A stretch of 64,000 nucleotides of DNA from Rhodospirillaceae bacterium (lineage in GTDB: Bacteria; Pseudomonadota; Alphaproteobacteria; Rhodospirillales; Rhodospirillaceae). The notes beneath the pieces are model-generated. The model did no database searches, had not been told where the DNA came from, and saw only the letters and a program-made list of their open reading frames with translations. The stretch lies in assembly GCA_028822445.1 (NCBI GenBank), contig JAPKDQ010000005.1, positions 122,135-186,134 of the forward strand. Direction: 5' to 3'. The position numbers and the translations under genes are program-made. Positions within the stretch are counted from its first letter, which is position 1; the number at the start of each line of letters is the position of its first letter. Of the stretch, positions 42,915 to 51,903 are shown in pieces.

Positions 42915-44294
42915 ATGATTACCCTAAAACTGCACAACACCATGACGAAGGCCAAGGCAGCCTTCGAACCTACCGATCCAAAACGGGTAACCATGTATGT
43001 CTGTGGACCAACGGTCTACAGCAGACCACATATCGGCAATGCACGCCCCGCACTCGTTTTTGACGTTCTGTTTCGCTTGCTGCGTCACCTCTACGGTGAA
43101 GAGCACGTAGTCTATGCCCGCAATATCACAGACATCGACGATAAGATAAACGCGGCATCGCAAGAGAGCGGACGCTCGATCAGCGATATCACTAAAGAAA
43201 TGGCTGATATCTATCGTAGCGATATGGCGGAACTCGGTGTTTTGCCACCAACCCATGAGCCGCACGCGACGGCTCATATTTCTGAGATCATTGCCATGAT
43301 CAAAACACTAATCAACAGTGGCAATGCCTATGAGGCTGACGGGCACGTTCTATTTAATGTGCCTGGGTTTGATGACTACGGGAATCTCTCACACCGCAAC
43401 CGCCACGACTTAATTGCCGGCGCGCGCGTTGATGTCGCTCCCTATAAAAAAGACCCCGCAGATTTTGTGTTGTGGAAGCCGTCGACCGAGGACCTTCCCG
43501 GTTGGGAAAGTCCATGGGGACGCGGCCGACCTGGCTGGCATATTGAATGCTCAGCGATGATTGAAAAACATCTCGGGAAAACCATCGACATTCATGGCGG
43601 CGGACACGATTTAATCTTCCCGCACCACGAAAATGAAATTGCGCAAAGCCGTTGCAGTCATGGCGGCGTAGATTTAGCTCGAGTATGGATGCACAATGGA
43701 TTCCTGACGATGGATAAAGACAAAATGTCTAAATCCATCGGTAATATTGTGACCGTGCATGAGCTCACAAAAACACATTCCGGTGAAACGATCCGTTTCG
43801 CGATGTTATCAGCCCATTACCGTCAGCCATTGGACTGGTCAGAAGAACTATTAGCGCAGGCAAAGAAGACGTTGGATAGAATGTACGGCACACTAGAAAA
43901 TCTTTCTGAAATAGCCCTACCTGCAGGTGCCGAACCATCAGAAGCGTTTATTGCTGCTTTATCGGATGACGTGAACACGCCCAAAGCCCTGGCCGAATTA
44001 TCGGCACTTTGCAAAGCTGCCAACACGGCAACTTCAGACGTAGAACGCGCCAAACTCAAAGGCCATCTCGCAACCTCAGGCGCCTTGCTTGGGTTGCTGC
44101 AGAATGACCCATCAGCTTGGCTCAAAGGAGATGGCAACGATGACCAAGAGATCGATGCCCTGGTAGAAGCTCGCAAGATTGCACGAGCCAATAAGGACTT
44201 CACAGAATCGGACCGCATACGCGATGACCTCACGGCACGAGGCATTACGCTAGAAGATGGCGCTGACGGCACAAAGTGGCGTAGAGGTCTCTGA
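42915..44294 (+). CDS. cysS: Cysteinyl-tRNA synthetase
   Basis: The 459-residue class I synthetase has '[25 protein letters not shown]' (HIGN motif and a zinc Cys), '[12 protein letters not shown]', '[21 protein letters not shown]' and the 'KMSKSIGN' loop. It charges tRNA-Cys. The length and motif order are normal. argE starts 2 bases after the stop codon, so the two are in one operon. Confidence 0.97.
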   Translation: MITLKLHNTMTKAKAAFEPTDPKRVTMYVCGPTVYSRPHIGNARPALVFDVLFRLLRHLYGEEHVVYARNITDIDDKINAASQESGRSISDITKEMADIYRSDMAELGVLPPTHEPHATAHISEIIAMIKTLINSGNAYEADGHVLFNVPGFDDYGNLSHRNRHDLIAGARVDVAPYKKDPADFVLWKPSTEDLPGWESPWGRGRPGWHIECSAMIEKHLGKTIDIHGGGHDLIFPHHENEIAQSRCSHGGVDLARVWMHNGFLTMDKDKMSKSIGNIVTVHELTKTHSGETIRFAMLSAHYRQPLDWSEELLAQAKKTLDRMYGTLENLSEIALPAGAEPSEAFIAALSDDVNTPKALAELSALCKAANTATSDVERAKLKGHLATSGALLGLLQNDPSAWLKGDGNDDQEIDALVEARKIARANKDFTESDRIRDDLTARGITLEDGADGTKWRRGL

Positions 44295-44296
44295 GG

Positions 44297-45457
44297 ATGG
44301 TCACCGTCGCAGACACACGCGTTGAATTAAATAGGCTGATTGCCTTCCCAACGGTTTCCCGCGATTCGAACATGAAGCTGATCGCTTACGTCCAAGAACG
44401 GCTTAATGAATATGGGATTGGGTCTCGTCTCGTCCATAATGAAGAAGGCACGAAAGCAAACTTGCTCGCAACCATCGGGCCTATGCTAGAGGGTGGGGTG
44501 GTTTTGTCAGGACACACGGACGTTGTGCCCATTGATGGCCAAGACTGGCATACCGACCCGTTCTCACTCGTTGAAAACGATGGCAAGTTGTTCGGACGCG
44601 GTACTTGCGACATGAAGTGCTTTATCGCCACATGCTTGGCTGCGCTGCCAGATATGGTGGCGGCGGACCTGTCAGTCCCGCTTCACTTTGCCTTTTCTTA
44701 TGATGAAGAAATTGGCTGCGCAGGGGTCCCATCGCTGATCAAATTAATCCGCAAAGAACTCCCGCTGCCAAAGGCTGTGATTGTCGGTGAGCCAACGGAC
44801 ATGAAAGTTGTTACCGCCCATAAAGGGGTGGACGCTGTTAACGTCGTTATTATTGGCCAAGAAGCGCATTCATCGCAAACCCAACTAGGGTACAGCGCCA
44901 TTATGGCGGCAGGGAAGCTCATACAGTTTGTCGGCGAGATGATGGCCGAGAACGCGTCTGGATCTAACAAGGACACGAACTTCGAACCAGACCACACAAC
45001 GATGACCGTAAATATGATTCACGGCGGAACTGCATTGAATATTCTGGCTGGTCACTGCGAAATGACCTGGGATATTCGATCCCTGCCCGGTGACGGCGCT
45101 CAACAATACATCAGTCGCTTCACCACATTTTGTAACGATACCGTTCTTCCCGAAATGCTCAAGACAGCGCCACGCAGCAAGATCGAAATCAACGTGCGCG
45201 CCGGCACGCCAGCCCTTCAGTTTGAAGTCGATTCAGAAGCGGAACGCCTGTGCAGGCAGCTCACTGGCGACAATACCGTCCGTGCCGCGAGCTACGCGGC
45301 GGAAGCTGGCCAGTTTCAAGAAGCTGGCTTATCAACCGTGATCTGTGGGCCTGGGTCCATTGCTCAGGCTCATAAAGCCAATGAATTTATTACCTTAGAG
45401 CAGGTTGAGCTTGGTACCCGCTTCATGAGCCACCTCATAGAAAAGCTGGCGCGCTAA
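44297..45457 (+). CDS. argE: Acetylornithine deacetylase
   Basis: The 386-residue M20 family protein has metal motifs 'VVLSGHTDVVP' and 'GRGTCDMKCF', catalytic Glu in 'YDEEIGCAG', the dimerisation segment 'VNMIHGGTALNILAGHCEMTWDIR' and the last His in 'GPGSIAQAHKANEF'. It removes acetate from N-acetylornithine in arginine synthesis. Related desuccinylases look similar, but the overall pattern fits ArgE. It begins 2 bases after cysS. Confidence 0.9.
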   Translation: MVTVADTRVELNRLIAFPTVSRDSNMKLIAYVQERLNEYGIGSRLVHNEEGTKANLLATIGPMLEGGVVLSGHTDVVPIDGQDWHTDPFSLVENDGKLFGRGTCDMKCFIATCLAALPDMVAADLSVPLHFAFSYDEEIGCAGVPSLIKLIRKELPLPKAVIVGEPTDMKVVTAHKGVDAVNVVIIGQEAHSSQTQLGYSAIMAAGKLIQFVGEMMAENASGSNKDTNFEPDHTTMTVNMIHGGTALNILAGHCEMTWDIRSLPGDGAQQYISRFTTFCNDTVLPEMLKTAPRSKIEINVRAGTPALQFEVDSEAERLCRQLTGDNTVRAASYAAEAGQFQEAGLSTVICGPGSIAQAHKANEFITLEQVELGTRFMSHLIEKLAR

Positions 45458-45564
45458 GGCTAATTTTCGGTTTAGGCTTTCCCTACTTATTTGGGGTGTA
45501 GGCCAGGAGAGCGACAACACCCAGTTCACATGGTGCTTAAGCAGAAAGCGTTTAACGCTCCCAT

Positions 45565-45599
45565 AAAAAAACAGCGCGGACCATGTGAACAGTCCGCGC
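45565..45599 (-). terminator. Rho-independent terminator of the methyltransferase operon
   Basis: On the minus strand GCGCGGAC (45599-45592) pairs with GTCCGCGC (45581-45574) across a 10-base loop, followed shortly by a seven-base T-run (45571-45565). It is a classic intrinsic terminator, 30 bases past the methyltransferase stop. The plus-strand end of argE has no comparable T-run. Confidence 0.88.
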
Positions 45600-45628
45600 C
45601 GTTGCGCATTTTATAATTAGCGTAAAAA

Positions 45629-46828
45629 CTAAACGGGCTTAGTTCCTAGTACATTGTAACGACTGCGCCATCCTGGCGGACCTTCATCAACAACCTCAAA
45701 CCCGGTCTTGCGCATTTCGCCGTTGAAATCGACAGACCCATATTCAAGCCGCCAAACTTCCTCATTCCAGCGATGATCACGCCATGAGCTAAACCGACTG
45801 TATGCATTCTTACCACGACCACGCCCTGCACCTGTTTCAAAGTCGAGGGGGAAATACACACCGCCTGGACGTAGGACACGGAATGCTTCGTCGATGATTT
45901 CCTTTGATTTATGGGCTGGCACTTCATGGTGCATAATGTAGGACGTCACGATATCGAAATACCCGTCATCGAATTTAGTATCTTCAGCTAACGCTTGACG
46001 GAAATTCGCTCCGATCCCCAAATCGATACAGCGCATATGTGAGTACCGAACCATTGGACCACCGATGTCGATGCCCCAAACCTCTGCGTCCGGAAAACGC
46101 TCTTTAAGCGCTGCGGTTAGCTGGCCAGAGCCACAGCCCATATCAAGAATACGTAAGACCTTACCGTCCTTTGGTGTCGGCATTTGAGACGAAATATTAC
46201 GGTGGATCTCATCTTGGTAGTTCTCAGCACGGTAGAAGTTGTTTGTACCGTAGTGATAGATGTGACCCGCGAATGCATCGCCAACATAGCCGCCTGGCTG
46301 AATATGTATTTCGTACTTCGTGTAACTAGGAATTTCCATATCTGGATTCAGTTCCAGCTTGCCAGGCCCGATGGTGTCAGTGGCTTCCATCTCATCAAGG
46401 TAGGCGTCCGCATTCTCATGGAAATGCTTTTGCAACGCCGACCACATCAACTGCTGGCCACTGGTACGTAAACGGGCTGCCGTGCCGATATAGGTATCGT
46501 TCTCGACCAGGGGAAATATCTTTTCCAATGGCAGGTCTTTTCGTGGATCAAGGCCAGCATCTGTAATCGCTTTGTTAAAGCGCGAGCGTGACGTCTTACT
46601 TGACGCACTGCCAGACCAAATGCGCAAGCCCGTGAGAAAGTTATCATAGCTTTCCAGATCGAGCTTAGGTAACCGCTCTAGCCTTTGGTTCGTGCCCCGA
46701 GGCTCAACGTCGCCTTTAAACATCTCCATTGGGGCAGCAGATGCTGAGGCAGACTTCGATCCGAACAACGCGCCAACAAAGGAACCGACAGCAGCTGTTG
46801 CTCCAAATAGTGTTCTACGATCAATCAT
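45629..46828 (-). CDS. SAM-dependent methyltransferase with Tat signal
   Basis: The 399-residue protein starts 'MIDRRTLFGATAAVGSFVGALFGSKSASASAA', a good Tat signal. It then has a helical region of about 170 residues and a class I methyltransferase domain: 'LRILDMGCGSGQLTAALKERFPDAEVWGIDIGG' (SAM site), 'DGYFDIVTSYIMHHEV' and 'AFRVLRPGGVYFPLDF'. SAM is a cytoplasmic cofactor, so an exported methyltransferase is unexpected. The signal may only tether it, or the fold may serve another role. It lies 31 bases after the small partner gene and ends before a strong terminator. Confidence 0.83.
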   Translation of the reverse strand: MIDRRTLFGATAAVGSFVGALFGSKSASASAAPMEMFKGDVEPRGTNQRLERLPKLDLESYDNFLTGLRIWSGSASSKTSRSRFNKAITDAGLDPRKDLPLEKIFPLVENDTYIGTAARLRTSGQQLMWSALQKHFHENADAYLDEMEATDTIGPGKLELNPDMEIPSYTKYEIHIQPGGYVGDAFAGHIYHYGTNNFYRAENYQDEIHRNISSQMPTPKDGKVLRILDMGCGSGQLTAALKERFPDAEVWGIDIGGPMVRYSHMRCIDLGIGANFRQALAEDTKFDDGYFDIVTSYIMHHEVPAHKSKEIIDEAFRVLRPGGVYFPLDFETGAGRGRGKNAYSRFSSWRDHRWNEEVWRLEYGSVDFNGEMRKTGFEVVDEGPPGWRSRYNVLGTKPV

Positions 46829-46859
46829 GAGCTGACCTCCTTAATTTTAAAAATTCGGG

Positions 46860-47210
46860 TTACTTATTTTCCCGTGTGAAGGCAGCAGAAACAGGAAGGT
46901 CCCCTTCGCGCAGTAACGGCGAGTAGGTCAAGTCGATAAAGCGATCACGATCCTTCTGCCATTCGGCATCTTGTTCAGCGGTTGGCATATAAGTCTCGAT
47001 CATCTCGACCGTCACGCCTTTTTCGGCCAACAGTGCTTCAACAACTTTCATACGACGACGGTTGGACCAAACTTCCGCGCCGAGCGCGATCAAGCTTGTC
47101 ATCATATTGTCAAGAATCGGATTGCCGAGGAAAACGGCACGTTCAACGTCTGACGCGATGAAGTCAGATGCGTAGGTGGGACGATCTGTCTTGAGCTTGC
47201 TTGTGGCCAT
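46860..47210 (-). CDS. Hypothetical protein, operon partner of the Tat methyltransferase
   Basis: This 116-residue protein is not recognised. It appears helical and charged ('LIALGAEVWSNRRRMKVVEALLAEKGVTVEMIETYMPTAEQDAEWQKDRDRFIDL'), with no signal peptide. The gene begins the two-gene operon with the methyltransferase and is divergent from the LytTR gene. It may be a cytoplasmic partner, for example a dedicated chaperone of the Tat substrate; that is inference. The 294-base divergent spacer (47211-47504) holds no gene and no clear LytTR direct repeat. Confidence 0.7.
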   Translation of the reverse strand: MATSKLKTDRPTYASDFIASDVERAVFLGNPILDNMMTSLIALGAEVWSNRRRMKVVEALLAEKGVTVEMIETYMPTAEQDAEWQKDRDRFIDLTYSPLLREGDLPVSAAFTRENK

Positions 47211-47504
47211 GACGGTGACTCCTTCACAGGTTTACAATAAAATTCTGGACCACCCACCATCATTGGGCAAGTCCTTTTGTATTGTCCTTATCTTACGCCC
47301 CAGAGCAGCCAAAACTAAAGGGCCTTGCGGGCTCAGAGGCGATGTTTTCTCTAGAATGGTCGTCGTTTAACCGCGATCCCGCAGAGCAGGTTCATGTAAT
47401 AAGCTTGCCGACGCGCTGTTATTGAGTATTTTCAATAGCCTAGGGCACCAAAAGAACAAGCCCAGCCTCTCATCAGAAGAAGCCTTAAAAGAGGATGCCG
47501 CCGG

Positions 47505-48386
47505 GTGACGAGCGATACACCGCCCCTAATTTTCAATAAAGCCACCATCGCCTCCACGGCGGTGAGCTTTGCTGTGCCCCTATTCGCAGCTCTCTTGCTC
47601 GGATGGTATGGCGCTAGCCTTCCCCTAGTTGGTATCGGGTCCTCAACTGCAATCGCATACTGGCTAGCAATTCTGATGACCACGTGGCTCGCCTTTGAAA
47701 CTGGTGGATGGGCCGCCGCCTATATTTTACGGCCGCTCAAACCACGCTTTATAGTCGTTATTATTACTGGCTGCGTCGTTGGCGGTCTCGCCGCACGCCC
47801 CTTCGTCGTTTACATCATCGGGACATTCCTTGGCGCTGCTCAAGGCACAGACCCATCGCCTGTTGCCGCACCCCAGTTTATCTGGTCTGTGGAATGGTTG
47901 ACTGGCTTTCTTCAGGAAGCTGCGGCGATCCTTTTGTTGTGGATCGGTGCGAATTTAATGATGCGCGGCCCACTTCACCTTCCGCGGTTTGGCTATGCGC
48001 CACTGCCAAGCGCCCAGCGCTATCTTCGGGACGACAGAATGGATAGTTCAGACGGTGTTCCCGATCCAGAATTCGTTAAGCGCCTAGAAGAGATTTCTCA
48101 AGACGGTGTCACAGCACTGGAAGCGGAAGACCATTACGTTCGGGTGCATTCAGAGGGCGGTTCAGAACTTATTCATTATAAATTTGCGGATGCTATTCAC
48201 GAAATGCGTGGCCAGTCCGGGCTTCAAGTCCATCGATCATTCTGGGTAAACAAGACATCCATAGTATCGATGGTAAAACGCGGGCGGTCTTACGACATTG
48301 TCTTAAAGGGCGGCAAGCGCATCCCGGTTGGGCAGACCTACAAGCAATCTGCCGCAACCGCATTCAAAGAGTTTATACAAGACTAG
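47505..48386 (+). CDS. Membrane-anchored LytTR-domain transcriptional regulator
   Basis: The 293-residue product has about four or five hydrophobic segments in residues 10-160, then a LytTR domain: 'GVTALEAEDHYVRVHSEGGSELIHYKFADAIHEMRGQSGLQVHRSFWVNKTSIVSMVKRGRSYDIVLKGGKRIPVGQTYKQS'. It matches the architecture of 16499-17299. It starts at GTG 47505 and is divergent from the Tat methyltransferase operon, its most likely target. It is convergent with the PQQ dehydrogenase gene. Confidence 0.87.
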   Translation: MTSDTPPLIFNKATIASTAVSFAVPLFAALLLGWYGASLPLVGIGSSTAIAYWLAILMTTWLAFETGGWAAAYILRPLKPRFIVVIITGCVVGGLAARPFVVYIIGTFLGAAQGTDPSPVAAPQFIWSVEWLTGFLQEAAAILLLWIGANLMMRGPLHLPRFGYAPLPSAQRYLRDDRMDSSDGVPDPEFVKRLEEISQDGVTALEAEDHYVRVHSEGGSELIHYKFADAIHEMRGQSGLQVHRSFWVNKTSIVSMVKRGRSYDIVLKGGKRIPVGQTYKQSAATAFKEFIQD

Positions 48387-48399
48387 TTTCGTCCATAGC

Positions 48400-50319
48400 T
48401 TAGTCTTCAGGCAATGCGAACGCCACAATTGCGTCACCGAGATTGTCGGTCACGCGCGATGTGCCGCCGGCCGCAATCACGACGTACTGCCGGCCGTTAG
48501 CCATGTAGGTGACGGGAATTGCAGACCCCTGATGCGGCAAGCCTGCCTGCCAGAGTTCATCCCCACTCTCGATATCAATGGCGCGAATTTTATCGTCCAT
48601 TGTCGCTGCAATGAAAACCAAACCACTCCCTGTAATGATCGGGCCACCAATGTTCGGCGAGCCCCACCCAAAGGATGCTGGCACCGTAATTCCAAAGCGT
48701 TTGACCTGGCCAAGTGGAATTTGCCACTTCATTTGCCCAGAGCTCATATCGATGGCAGCCAAAGTACCCCAAGGTGTCGGTGTGCAGGGAATGCCGAGTG
48801 GAGACATGAAAATCTCGCCAATCACCGCATAAGGGGTGTCTTTCAGAGGTCGCGTTAAATAATCTACGCGCGCGACATCCCCATCAGCCTTATCGCCCTT
48901 TGCTTCGAAGCGAAGGCGTGAGGCCAAATTCTCGGCCTTTATAATCAGCGTATTAGAGCCTGGATCAAAGGCCGCACCACCCCAGTTACCGCCACCTAGT
49001 GCGGACGGAAACAACAGCGCTTCACGGAAATCCGGCGGCGTATACAAACCTTCGTAACGCATTTTGTCGAACTCAGCCTGGCACCAAGCTTTATCGAACG
49101 GCGTTAAACCGAAGAGGTCATCACGATCAATCTTCTGGCTCGCAAAAGCCACGGGTAACGTTGGCACCGGTTGAGTCGGAGAGGCTTCGTCCTCTGGAAT
49201 GTTGGTTTCATGGGTTGGCATTTCTTCAATGGGCCAAATTGGTTCGCCGGTATCCCTATCAAATACAAACAGCCACCCCATCTTGGTTTGCAGAACAGCA
49301 ACCTCTTGGGGTTCGCCATCTTTTTCAATTGTCACCAGCAAAGGGTGGCCAACTAAGTCGTAATCAAACAGGTCATGACGAACGGTCTGGAAATGCCAAG
49401 CGACACCGCCAGTTTCTGCTTCCACTGCAACGATGGCATTCGAATACGGAATGGGGAACCGGCGTCCACCGCCATAATAATCCGTAGAGGGACTGGTTGT
49501 TGGCAGGAATACAAGGTTGCGTTCTTGATCCGCACTCATAGTCGACCACACGTTAGCGGCGCCTGATTGATTACGGCGATCCTGGGGAATGGGATTGAAC
49601 TCCCACTTCAATTCGCCAGTACGCACATCCCAACCACGAACGAAACCATCGTTAGCGTCTTGTACGCCATCGTTCGACGATGTCGCTCCGACGACAACGT
49701 CACCGACGATCGCACCGGGCGATGGCATGGCGACAAAGCCTTCACCGTGCATCTCGTAATCAGCATTACTAACACGGCCTGGGTGACCAGCATCCGCGCC
49801 GAAGTCCTTACAGGCTACGCCGGTATCTGCATCAATGGCCCAAAGGTTACCTTGGAAATCACCTTTAAAAATACGCTTCTGGCAGACGGCTCCTTCTTCA
49901 GGCTCAACTGCTGCCCAATAGGCGACACCGCGACAAGTAGCGGGACGAACTTTGCCTTCTAAAAGAGGCTCACCCGTGTCCGCATCTGGCGCATATGGAT
50001 CAAACACCCAAACGTCTTCGCCCGTCGCTGGGTCGAGAGCAAAAACACGGTTAAAGGGTGTGCAGTAATACAACAGATCATTGACCTGTATCGGGACGGC
50101 CTGCAAAGAGCTCCCACCAGGATTCTTTTTGAAGTCGCCAGAGCGATGAATCCAGGCCACCTCAAGATCAGTAACGTTATCTTTCGTGATCTGGTCGAGT
50201 GGAGAGTATTGGCTACCACCGGAGTCATTCCCAAAGGCCGGCCAATCGCTCCCAGATTGGGCCTGTACCATTGATGCTGCACCGAAGAGTACACTGATCG
50301 CCAAAACAAAGAACTTCAT
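48400..50319 (-). CDS. PQQ-dependent quinoprotein dehydrogenase (periplasmic)
   Basis: The 639-residue protein has a Sec signal (MKFFVLAISVLFGAASMVQA-Q) and the eight-bladed propeller pattern of quinoprotein dehydrogenases: 'DWPAFGNDSGGSQYSPLDQITKDNVTDLEVAWIHRSGDF', repeated tryptophan-dock-like 'GWLFVFDRDTGEPIWPIEE', and 'GRQYVVIAAGG' near the end. It resembles the glucose/quinate dehydrogenase group but lacks their N-terminal membrane domain. It would oxidise an alcohol or sugar in the periplasm. No PQQ synthesis gene is in the window. The start was moved to ATG 50319, after GGGGTTGG. Confidence 0.88.
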   Translation of the reverse strand: MKFFVLAISVLFGAASMVQAQSGSDWPAFGNDSGGSQYSPLDQITKDNVTDLEVAWIHRSGDFKKNPGGSSLQAVPIQVNDLLYYCTPFNRVFALDPATGEDVWVFDPYAPDADTGEPLLEGKVRPATCRGVAYWAAVEPEEGAVCQKRIFKGDFQGNLWAIDADTGVACKDFGADAGHPGRVSNADYEMHGEGFVAMPSPGAIVGDVVVGATSSNDGVQDANDGFVRGWDVRTGELKWEFNPIPQDRRNQSGAANVWSTMSADQERNLVFLPTTSPSTDYYGGGRRFPIPYSNAIVAVEAETGGVAWHFQTVRHDLFDYDLVGHPLLVTIEKDGEPQEVAVLQTKMGWLFVFDRDTGEPIWPIEEMPTHETNIPEDEASPTQPVPTLPVAFASQKIDRDDLFGLTPFDKAWCQAEFDKMRYEGLYTPPDFREALLFPSALGGGNWGGAAFDPGSNTLIIKAENLASRLRFEAKGDKADGDVARVDYLTRPLKDTPYAVIGEIFMSPLGIPCTPTPWGTLAAIDMSSGQMKWQIPLGQVKRFGITVPASFGWGSPNIGGPIITGSGLVFIAATMDDKIRAIDIESGDELWQAGLPHQGSAIPVTYMANGRQYVVIAAGGTSRVTDNLGDAIVAFALPED

Positions 50320-50538
50320 AACCAACCCCAAAAAATTCATAATCAACACCAATGACATCGCCTTAAGTTAACGCAACGTCAAACTTCACGTAAGAATAAG
50401 TGAGGAGCATGGTGCGATGAATTTTGCGCTGTAGTCCAGCCTCTAAATCACCCCTCATATACGGACCCAGGCCATGATCGGGTGGCGCTTGGTCCGGCGC
50501 GTGTGCTAACGCTCACTCAACTTTGATTGTGTGGTGCC

Positions 50539-51792
50539 GTGTTACAACAATTTCCTCTCATTCTCTTTTTTACTCGAAACGCCCGATTCGTGGGGTTCGG
50601 GTTTTGCTTGGCGCTATTTTCCAGCTTCGGTCAAACCTTTTACGTGGCGCTCTTCAATGGTGTCTTGAATGATGAGTTAGGACTATCCAGCAGCGAACTG
50701 GGCACGCTGTACGGTGGGGCCACATTTGGCAGCGCAATCCTGCTTATGTGGATCGGCAAACTGATCGATGCGTGGGACCTCCGCACCTTTACCATATTTA
50801 CATTCGTGATTCTTGCGGCTGCCTGTTTAATGTTCGCCAATGCGACCGGGCCCCTCACGCTCATGTTGGCGATGCTAGGCTTGAGGCTCGGTGGCCAAGG
50901 ACTAATGTCGCATACGGCGCTCACCAGTATGTCACGATACTTTGAGAACGAACGCAGCTTGGCCGTCAGCATTTCTAATATGGGTTTCGCGGCGGGCGTA
51001 GCGGTATTCCCCGTGATCGGAGCCCTGGTAATAGCGACCTATGGTTGGCGCGGAATCTGGGCCGGCAGCGCCGTCGTTATTCTGTTCGTGCTGCTGCCGT
51101 GGGCCTTGTTTCTATTGAGGGGGCACGTCACCCGCCACGCCAAGTACATCGAACGCCAGAGCGCTCCGCTAGATTCTAACAGCCCACCGCGCAGTATTGG
51201 CTGGACGAGGTCTCAAGTCTTGCGCGATAAGCGTTTTTATCTGTTGCTGCCGATCATGATGTCCCTGCCCTTCGTCGCAACCGGAATTCAGTTTCATCAA
51301 ATCCTGCTGGTTGAGGAAAAAGGGTGGGTGCTGGCAACCTTTGCATCGGGGTATTTCGTCGCCGCAATTTTTAATGTCGTTGGCGGCCTCAGTGTTGGCA
51401 GCTTGGTCACTCGGCTGGGCGGAATCAATCGCATCGTGCCTTGGTTTATGACACCGCTTTGCGTCTCGATGATGCTGCTGATTAGCTTTGATACGCCAGT
51501 TATTATCTGGGTTTACATGATCACCAATGGCCTGAACGGCGGAATGTTCGGCGTTGTCAGCAACGTGCTCTGGGCTGAGCTATACGGAACCCAGAATCTG
51601 GGAGCGATCCGCTCCCTCATCACATCGACCACTATATTCGCCGCTGCACTGGCTCCCGCAGTTATGGGCTGGCTTCTCGATTCCGGTTGGACGATGCGCC
51701 TGATCGCCTCAGTTAGCCTAGTCTACACCCTCATTGCTATGGTAATCGCCGCGCGCGTAAAGATTGCTAACAAACCTCCTCCGACGCCTTGA
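50539..51792 (+). CDS. MFS transporter (monocarboxylate/oxalate-formate-like)
   Basis: The 417-residue protein has about twelve membrane helices and MFS features: 'FCLALFSSFGQTFYVALFNGVLNDELGLSSSELGTLYGGATF', 'LRLGGQGLMSHTALTSMSRYFENERSLAVSISNMGFAAG' and a second half beginning 'DKRFYLLLPIMMSLPFV'. The N-terminal pattern resembles carriers of monocarboxylates. The start is uncertain: TTG 50527 (track) or GTG 50539, neither with a clear ribosome site. It is 111 bases upstream of the nitrilase operon on the same strand and may import or export that pathway's substrate. Confidence 0.83.
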   Translation: MLQQFPLILFFTRNARFVGFGFCLALFSSFGQTFYVALFNGVLNDELGLSSSELGTLYGGATFGSAILLMWIGKLIDAWDLRTFTIFTFVILAAACLMFANATGPLTLMLAMLGLRLGGQGLMSHTALTSMSRYFENERSLAVSISNMGFAAGVAVFPVIGALVIATYGWRGIWAGSAVVILFVLLPWALFLLRGHVTRHAKYIERQSAPLDSNSPPRSIGWTRSQVLRDKRFYLLLPIMMSLPFVATGIQFHQILLVEEKGWVLATFASGYFVAAIFNVVGGLSVGSLVTRLGGINRIVPWFMTPLCVSMMLLISFDTPVIIWVYMITNGLNGGMFGVVSNVLWAELYGTQNLGAIRSLITSTTIFAAALAPAVMGWLLDSGWTMRLIASVSLVYTLIAMVIAARVKIANKPPPTP

Positions 51793-51903
51793 ATCGCCCA
51801 CTGCTCGGGCATGTTCTTAACTCCTACTAAGAAAGCGTGATACAGCGCTATACAATAGATACTTAAAGCTAATCAAAAGTCAGTCTGCAAGGATGCCCTA
51901 CTC

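Noticed and set aside
45541-45560. Small palindrome AGCGTTTAACGCT as argE terminator
   Set aside because: The stem is only 6 bp with no T-run on the plus strand; too weak to call.
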